A DNA stretch of 64,000 nucleotides from Harmothoe impar (taxonomy: Eukaryota > Annelida > Polychaeta > Phyllodocida > Polynoidae), in the NCBI GenBank assembly GCA_947462335.1, contig OX381704.1:43218942-43282941 (forward strand), in the 5' to 3' direction. The notes below the pieces were generated by a model. That model did no database searches and was not told the origin of the DNA. It saw only the letters and a program-made list of their open reading frames with translations. The position numbers and the translations under genes are program-made. Position 1 is the first letter of the stretch. Every line of letters begins with the position of its first letter. Of this stretch, positions 57,186 through 64,000 are shown in pieces.

Positions 57186-58820
57186 TGTCCCGAGAGTGAG
57201 ACCGATACTATTGAGTTCAGATAGAGTCAAGAAATCGTTTATAATTCGTAATAGCTTATGATAGACCTATACATGTAGCTTTAACGTATGCCAACTACGG
57301 TCTGCTTAAGTGATTATTACATCCACTTTCTATCTAATGTATGGTTAGGGAAGATGAGTACCAAGTTATTACACACGTTAGAACTCATTACGGTTCCCAA
57401 TTAATTTGAGAGACCTTCAGAAGTAAAACGTGCTTGGAAATGCTCCAGGTCCAATACAGATTTAGAGTCATTTGCCACATTTCAGAACAGATTCATGTCC
57501 CTTTAATTAGAATCCTTAGGGATTGTTGGACTTAAGATGAGATAAAATTCCCATTACAAGGAAATTGCACCGCAGTGTTAAGTACAAGGAAATCCGGACC
57601 TATTAGGGGTGCCATCACAGCCGAGTCAAATGAGATCTAGATCATAATCAATTATTGATCCTATTTGTTAAAAAGCAGATTCACTTGATTTAGCATACGT
57701 AAAATAACAGTGCATATTGAATCTCTGTTTGATAAAGGATGTTAATGGAACTGAGAACTCTTATCATGACCTTAATTACACATTTATTGGGGGAAGATAT
57801 TGGATGAGATTACTGTGTTAACCTACCCTTCCCCCTCGGGTCCAGAACACACTTAATAAAGCCATAATTTGTTTCTAGTTTCTCCCAATTCGATGCCTCT
57901 CCTCTTCCCTGGATAATGAGATATGGTCCAAAAATCCATCGATAATATAACTCAGTGTTTATTTTTGCCATGCTCTTATGTCACTATCTGGCACATTGTC
58001 CCATCTAAGCCCAAGAAGATTCATTTTATTGGCTACTAGATATTAATGAAATGGGATTTTATAGGGAATGAAACATGCACTTTATTAGTCCTAGACCCAC
58101 CAATATACATTCATACTGAATTCAGATAGTTTCCAATAAACAGGATATTTGAGTAAATCAACAGTGATCAGCCCACTGTAACATGTAAAACTAATTGGTG
58201 GTGATTGTTTTGAACATTACGTGAGAGGACCAGCTTCTTTATTCGGATACATATAGACGTATCTTCTGTCACATATCAACACTATTTTTATCTAACAGTG
58301 CAGTGCATGTGGTCATTCTCCTCTCCGGCCCACTCCCTGTCTATGTCATTTACCAATAATCCAGACCAGGCTCTCAAATTCTCTGCGCGCCCAGTATACC
58401 GCAGTGGGGATGGGTACATATACCTTTAGCTTAATCCTATGATATTATTCTTACGCTAACTTATATCCCTACTAAATAGCATCATATAGGTACAGATCAG
58501 TTTTATGAATGAATAAATGCGTGCTCAACAAGTATACCCCCTTGACATATCTTATAGAGTGAGGTGTATCTCATGCTAACCAGGCTCTAGAAGATGACAT
58601 ACAAAAGCACGATATACTAGTAATGGACAGGCATGTTGTCATCATATGAATGTCCCTTCCATCCTGATTTCCACATTGTATAAGCGAGTGAGTCACGCTG
58701 TGAGAACCTGTATGTCAATTCTCTGCAAGAAACGTGTCTAAATTGCGTCATATAGCGATTAAATGATGAATTATTTCTATTAGATTAATTGCCTTACAAT
58801 CAAAACCTAATGAAAGGGTC

Positions 58821-59464
58821 AATATACATAATTATATGTGGACAGTCGAGGGAAAAGGGTCCTCCATAGGTTAAACTCAATTATAAAATTGAGGTCATCA
58901 GCTTTCCAGAGATATATTTCATTAGCAGGTACCACTTCTAGTTTTTGAGAACTGGCTCCTTGAATATGTGTGGGCACTGTCCAATTTCAAATGCCAATAA
59001 GCTCTATCTTACTTTGTTTTAGAGATATCTCTATCTAATTAGCATAATTATGAAAATTCCCAAATATCCAAACTTTTTCAAACATTTCGTCACAGCTTTT
59101 AATCTCAAAATTGGATTTACACTCTGTTTTCAGCATAGAAATCTTTGTGGGGCCTCTAATCATTAATTTCTTGAAAAATTCAATTTAGAATGAAAAGTAT
59201 GTTTCCATGGCAACCAAAAAGTGCATAAACACCAATTTAGGCCCAAAAACGTTCTTTTTACATTCCAAATATGGAAGGTTTTCACTAAAGTTCGAATTTT
59301 CAAAAGTGGCTTATTGTATTCTCCATCAAAAAGTTGTATGAAACACTTTTTATGATATCTTGAACATTGTTGGCTATATGGAGCCCCCTGGTGGCCAAAG
59401 TTGGAACTAAAAATCCCCCGCGGAGGTCCCTTTTCCCTTGTTGATCCACATATATGTACATATT
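58821..59464. repeat. TIR element, family F1 copy 2 (inverted relative to copy 1)
   Basis: The TIRs share ATATGTGGA, GGGAAAAGGG and CCTCC. The internal markers CCATGGCAACC, CCAATTTAGGC, AACGTTCTTTTT and CATTCCAAATATGG are the reverse complement of those in the copy at 6.4-7.0 kb. Confidence 0.7.
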
Positions 59465-60232
59465 GGGCCTTATTTGGGATGTTTAGATGAAAAGTAAAGT
59501 ACGCATTCAGTTAACCATACTTTGAAGGTGATGTTTGTAGCCTGATAGTGTGAGATGGATTCAACCCATCTTCATTAATCCAATGGCCTTTAAGTAAGCT
59601 GCTCGGCTTGCCTCTGATCCCTGGGGGCTCTGTAAAATCATGTTTTAGGTACCGCACCCCGCCAAACCGATACAGTTGACATTTCTAAATCATTTCTGTC
59701 TGTGTAGAAACTGTTCATTCGTAAGTAAACACACGTGGTACAGATCTGAATCAGTATGGGAGACCTTGAGACCAAAATAAGCTTAGGAATACTCCGAAGC
59801 CATCGTTCATATAATTATTGGAGAAGATATCAGAATATGGTAGCATGTATATCCTGGTGGGGACTGCTCTGGACATTATTTGGGTGGATCAGCTTCCCTA
59901 TTCTGTATATTTCTATGTAGAACTCTGTAATGCACCATCCATATTTCCATCAAATACGACAGATTCCTGTTTTCTTTCTTCCCCAGCACACTCCCTGTCT
60001 ACTCCATTTACCAATAATACAGACAAGGCTCTATAATCCTCTCCATGTCCATTACACTGCTGTAGGGACAGTCGCATGAAGCTTGAGTTATATCTTGTGA
60101 TATCATTCTATATCTCCTACTAAATGCCATCCTAGGCACAGAGCAGTCTTATACATGAACAAATGCATGTATAATGTGTGTCTTCTCCCAGCCTGTTTGG
60201 CTTATCTTGAGCATGTGTTTCAAGTCAACTCC

Positions 60233-60502
60233 GCATTAGGGAATGCTATTTTTTTAACGACAGGGGGTGGTGGATTTGGGAGCGGGGGATTTCGACTCCT
60301 TTTCGGGGTGGGGGAGACACATTTCAATCCCTCTTGGGGGGGGGGGGGGGGGAGGGAATTTCACCGAATTTTCAGCGAAAACCCCCTATGTGTTACTATG
60401 CGTTATAGGACGCTATAGTTTGGGTCTGGGTGAAATTCTTTTAGCAAACCCTTGCGAAATCTCACTGCCCTCCACCTGTTGTTAAAAAAAGGAGCATGTA
60501 AT
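60233..60502. repeat. MITE of the AGGGAGTGTTCATT family (F3 copy 3, diverged)
   Basis: CATTAGGGAATGCTATTTTT and TTAACGACAGG at the left pair with CCTGTTGTTAAAAAAAGGAG and CATGTAAT at the right. The G-run interior resembles the other two copies. Confidence 0.6.
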
Positions 60503-62689
60503 ATGATGGCATGTTATCTGGGAGGCGGGGCATAGGGTGCCTGACACTATTGTTCTCATGAATATGTCCTTTCCTATCATACCAGAAACTATGCAATTAC
60601 ATTTGCATACTGACCTATGTCTGGTCTTTGTACCATTAGATATTCCCAAACTCTAACACAAGATTTATTATATTAAACATAAAAAGGTAAGGTATGCATG
60701 CCAAGAACATGCTCTAAAAATGGGCATTTTCTCGGTATAATACTAATACATACAAGAGCTTATTTGCTCTTTATTACCTCCGCTCATCGGAAAATTGCTG
60801 GTGTCTGTATAAAACGGTATTCCAGGCCAACACTCTAGCCAGGATAAATAAAAGAAATACAAACACAAACATCTGGTTTCGGCTCAACATTGGATAGTCT
60901 ACTGAGAAGATTTGACCTGACCTTATAGCCATGCTGTTTGGGGTATTACTTGTTACCAATGATTCATGATCACATCAGTCTCTAAAATCAAGTTCCCTTG
61001 AAAAGCGATACATGCCTTTCAGACCAGTCCCCAACTGCATAGATCGACACAGGTGGACGTTTCCGAAAGGTCTCTGTGTGTGTAAAAACCGTTCATTTCT
61101 AAGCGTATCTAGTGTTACAGATGCCGAAACCACTGTGCTGCTCTCAAAAGAAAATATACATCAAATTATTTTGGAGGGATGAGCTTCTCTCACGAGAGTC
61201 AGAAAGATGCATTACATGTGTACTCGTCCTCGGGAGAGAAGCACAATGCTCAGTGGTTTAGAAACAGCTGCTACTGGACAAAATCTATGTTATAATTCAA
61301 GTGGAGTTATCTATGTAACAGTTTAATTCTAGATGATTTCTTTTTTAGGAATCTTTGACAACATGTAGATTTTCTATCACATGTGTGTAAGCCTTATACT
61401 TTATGCCCCAAGCAATGGGAAATTACCCGAGCCAGGCGTCAATTTATTAGATATTTTAGTACTCATCATAGTTCCCAATTGATTTGACAGACCTTAAGAG
61501 GCAGAACAATTACGCTTAGAAGAAATACTAGATCATAAACGTAATTACACTTTTTTGAAATGATATTGGCTGCAACTTTCCGCCAGGGACACAATTAAGG
61601 GCTTGTTTCGGTATGGGATATGCAACATAACAAGTGCTGTTAGTGTAAAAGGCCGTTTAGCTAGCCACTTAAATCCTATATATAACTCTAACTCTAACTA
61701 ACTCTTATTGGTCATAATCTTTGGGTACCTCACCAACCCCTTGTGGTATCAGCTGTATTGCTGAGTCCAAGCCCTATTAACAACATCCATATACTGTATT
61801 TAGATGGTGTCCAGTTGATAGAACACTTGAAGAAATCGACACTGCATGTCAACTGTATAAGTCCACCCTTTAGCATGCACATGTGTAACTTGACTGCTTG
61901 ATGCTGACTGTTTTGAACATTGCGTGAGCAGACCAGATTCTCTATTCTGATGTCATTTATCAACCTTATTCTTATCTAACACTGAAGTGTATGTGGTCAC
62001 TTTCCTCCCCAGCCCACGCCCCTGTCTACACCATTTACCAATAATCCTGACCAGGCTCTCTAGCCCTCTCTGCGTCAATTATACTGCAGTGGGGATGGGG
62101 TCAGAAAGCTTTAGCTGAATCCTGTGATATTATACTAACACTGTTCTATCCCTTACTAAATGCCATCCCAGATGCAGAGCAATCTTATGAATGAATGCAT
62201 GCTCAACAGGTGTCTTCCCTGTATGTGTGTGTATAGACGTGTACCAGGCCTGACATTGGGATCGGTAACCGTTGGGTTCGATCAAACCGGCGATCTCTAT
62301 ACTGTAAATGTATTGCTTGTAGCCTGAGATGGATTCAGCTCAGCCCCAGGAATCCAATGCCCTTTCAGTGAGCTGCTCAGAGCCTGTTTCATATCCCAGG
62401 GGGCTTGGTGAAACGATGCCTCTTGGGCTAGGCCGAGCCCACATGGCCACAGTTCAACATTTCAGGACAATTTATATGTGTGTAAAAACTGTTTAAACAT
62501 GCACATCGGGTGCACGGTTCTAGATTAGTATGAAACGAGATGAGACACAAAACAAGCTTAGTAATAATCCAAGGCAATTGGCTATATATTGGGGGGGAAC
62601 ATTACATGGATATAATACAATGTATCCTACATAATTGTAAATAGCCAAGCAGAAAGCATATACCGGTAGTCTTTGAGGGATTACCCAGA

Positions 62690-63830
62690 TAACATTGGTC
62701 CCTGGGGCCCATTTGTATTTTACTTGGGCCAGCTTGGCTTGCCCAATTCTGGGTTTGGTCCTTTTTGTCCAGGGCTAGCAGTAAGATTCCGGATGGGCTA
62801 AGCCCACCAACAATGTTTTTGAAACATACTCATCTTTGGTTGTTCTTAGAAATTATAATTCAATGTACAATTTTCATGGTTTTGTGTCAAAGTGGGTTTT
62901 GCCTCGGCTGGATCTATTTAATGAGGGCTAAATCTCCTTGGGATTTCTATGGGAGTAAACCTGGGCTGTTGAGCCCATGGGTCAAACTTCAAATATAAAC
63001 ATTTAATTTGAAATACATTAATTTGTGTCCATTTGCAGTGATTGTTTGAAATTGACATTTGAATTAACCTTGCTATGCTGTTATGTTGAGATGGTTTTCA
63101 CTTGGGATGGATTTGGGCAAAGTGGGCTAAAGGGTCAGTGGGCTTTACATCATGGGCTTTGGACGTACTGTTAGGCGGGTCCCATTTGGCTTAGCCTGCC
63201 ACTTAACTTTCTGAGCTCAGGCCATCAACTTAACTTTCATGGCTACTTTTCAAATCCAATTCCCTCTCATCAATGGGATTCATATGGGCTGGACCTGCGT
63301 CAAGTGAGCAAATCATGTTCTTGAACAAACCACCAGATGTCCTTGTCAATGTTAATACCACATTAATGATCAAAAGAGCTTTTTATATTTGGATTACAAA
63401 AGTTTATGGATTCTCAATAATTCCAGAATGGCTGGAAATATAACAGATTTCATAATAGGTTCTTGAAATGTCATACTTTATAGCCCCATACTGCATATGA
63501 ATGTGGAAACAAGCAGCACCTTGATACAAACACCTGTTCCCTGAATGTCATTACAGCATATAATCCTGCCACTGACTAAGTTCTCACACACAGGCTGCTC
63601 GCGTCAAGCTGCATCATCACAAGGTAAGAAAATTCAAGCAAGCCCATGTGAGCCCCACCCTAAGCCCAAGTGGGTACACTCAATTAAAATCTAGGCAAGC
63701 CTATATTGGTCCCAGCAGGTAGCCCAGGACAAAAATGTGTTGGGCCTCATATAGGCTAAGTGAAGCGGGTCCCACCTTTAGACCCGTATTGGCCCCAGTA
63801 AGCAATGCTGAGTGTGTAGTAACTTGAGCC
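62690..63830. repeat. GGGCC/AGCCCA-rich repeat region
   Basis: GGGCTAAGCCCA, TTGGGCC, GTGGGCTTT and their complements recur many times in both orientations, in the style of an iterated non-autonomous element. Clear TIRs were not seen. Confidence 0.45.
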
Positions 63831-63869
63831 AACAGGGGACCGCCACCATGAGTTAAGGTGTGGAAAATA

Positions 63870-64000
63870 TGCCTAAAATTACTCCAGTGTACTTTCCTAT
63901 GGAAAAAGACCTATTCCATTTTCGGTCTGAACCTTCCATATTTGGAATGTAATCCCTATTGATAAAATGACTGACAAGAATAAGTATGCTCAAAACAGAA
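63870..64000. repeat. Partial F1 element at the window edge
   Basis: CCTTCCATATTTGGAATGTA and the preceding AGACCTATTCCATTTTCGG relate this end to the F1 copies; it is cut by the window boundary. Confidence 0.4.

Larger units (their letters stand above)
56820..62600. repeat. Diverged duplication array (3-4 copies of a 2-3 kb unit)
   Basis: The landmark GTGAGCTGCTC plus CCCAGGGGGCT recurs near 56.83, 59.59 and 62.35 kb (spacing about 2.76 kb). Landmark CCTGTCTAYRYCATTTACCA plus AATAATCC recurs near 58.34, 60.00 and 62.02 kb. Landmark TTCCCAATTRATTTGA recurs near 57.40 and 61.47 kb. Unit boundaries are blurred by later insertions, including F1 and F3 elements. Confidence 0.6.

Overview
The window is AT-rich, repeat-dense animal nuclear DNA. 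Multi-exon genes with GT-AG introns of 0.6 to 13.5 kb are separated by remnants of non-LTR retrotransposons, foldback/MITE elements, a tRNA-like palindromic element and microsatellites. There are no operons, bacterial ribosome sites, rRNA or CRISPR. The two recognisable genes suggest a marine invertebrate: a GH31 sulfoquinovosidase and a gustatory-receptor-like chemoreceptor of the type known from placozoans, cnidarians, lophotrochozoans, echinoderms and hemichordates. The species cannot be fixed from the sequence alone.

Layout. 1-10.1 kb: no gene; one LINE fragment (2.6-3.0 kb) and foldback elements. 10.16-32.14 kb, plus strand: a complete ten-exon gene for a secreted glycoside hydrolase of family 31. 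The joined exons give 2184 nt (727 codons plus stop), and every junction keeps frame. The protein has a signal peptide, the GH31 nucleophile (D423) and acid/base (D490), and all five residues of the sulfoquinovose-recognition set known from bacterial YihQ (Q280, Q306, R319, W322, Y526). It is therefore predicted to release sulfoquinovose from sulfolipid-derived glycosides, a nutrient in algae and photosynthetic prey. Its introns carry most of the repeats of the first half. Intron 8 also holds, on the opposite strand, an exon-like ORF with weak SWEET/PQ-loop transporter resemblance.

32.1-37.7 kb: convergent intergenic region with several inverted-repeat elements, one of them in the likely 3' UTR of the hydrolase. 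37.7-52.7 kb, minus strand: the three C-terminal exons of a gustatory-receptor-like 7TM protein (7tm_7/insect chemoreceptor superfamily). All joins are phase 0 and the last exon carries SYVVVLFKF, the counterpart of the family's TM7 signature. A 13.5-kb intron in this gene contains a diverged segmental duplication, a 2.35-kb inverted-arm element with a Cys-rich ORF, and a 1.46-kb TIR element. 52.7-64 kb: no convincing coding exon, but a 1.2-kb nested palindrome with tRNA-like modules and a diverged 2-3-kb duplication array. The 5' exons of the receptor are not identified and may be missed here or lie outside.

How the genes might work together is inference only. The convergent pair puts a secreted enzyme for algal sulfosugar release beside a candidate chemoreceptor, with a possible sugar-transporter exon nested between. 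Nothing in the sequence shows that they are co-regulated.
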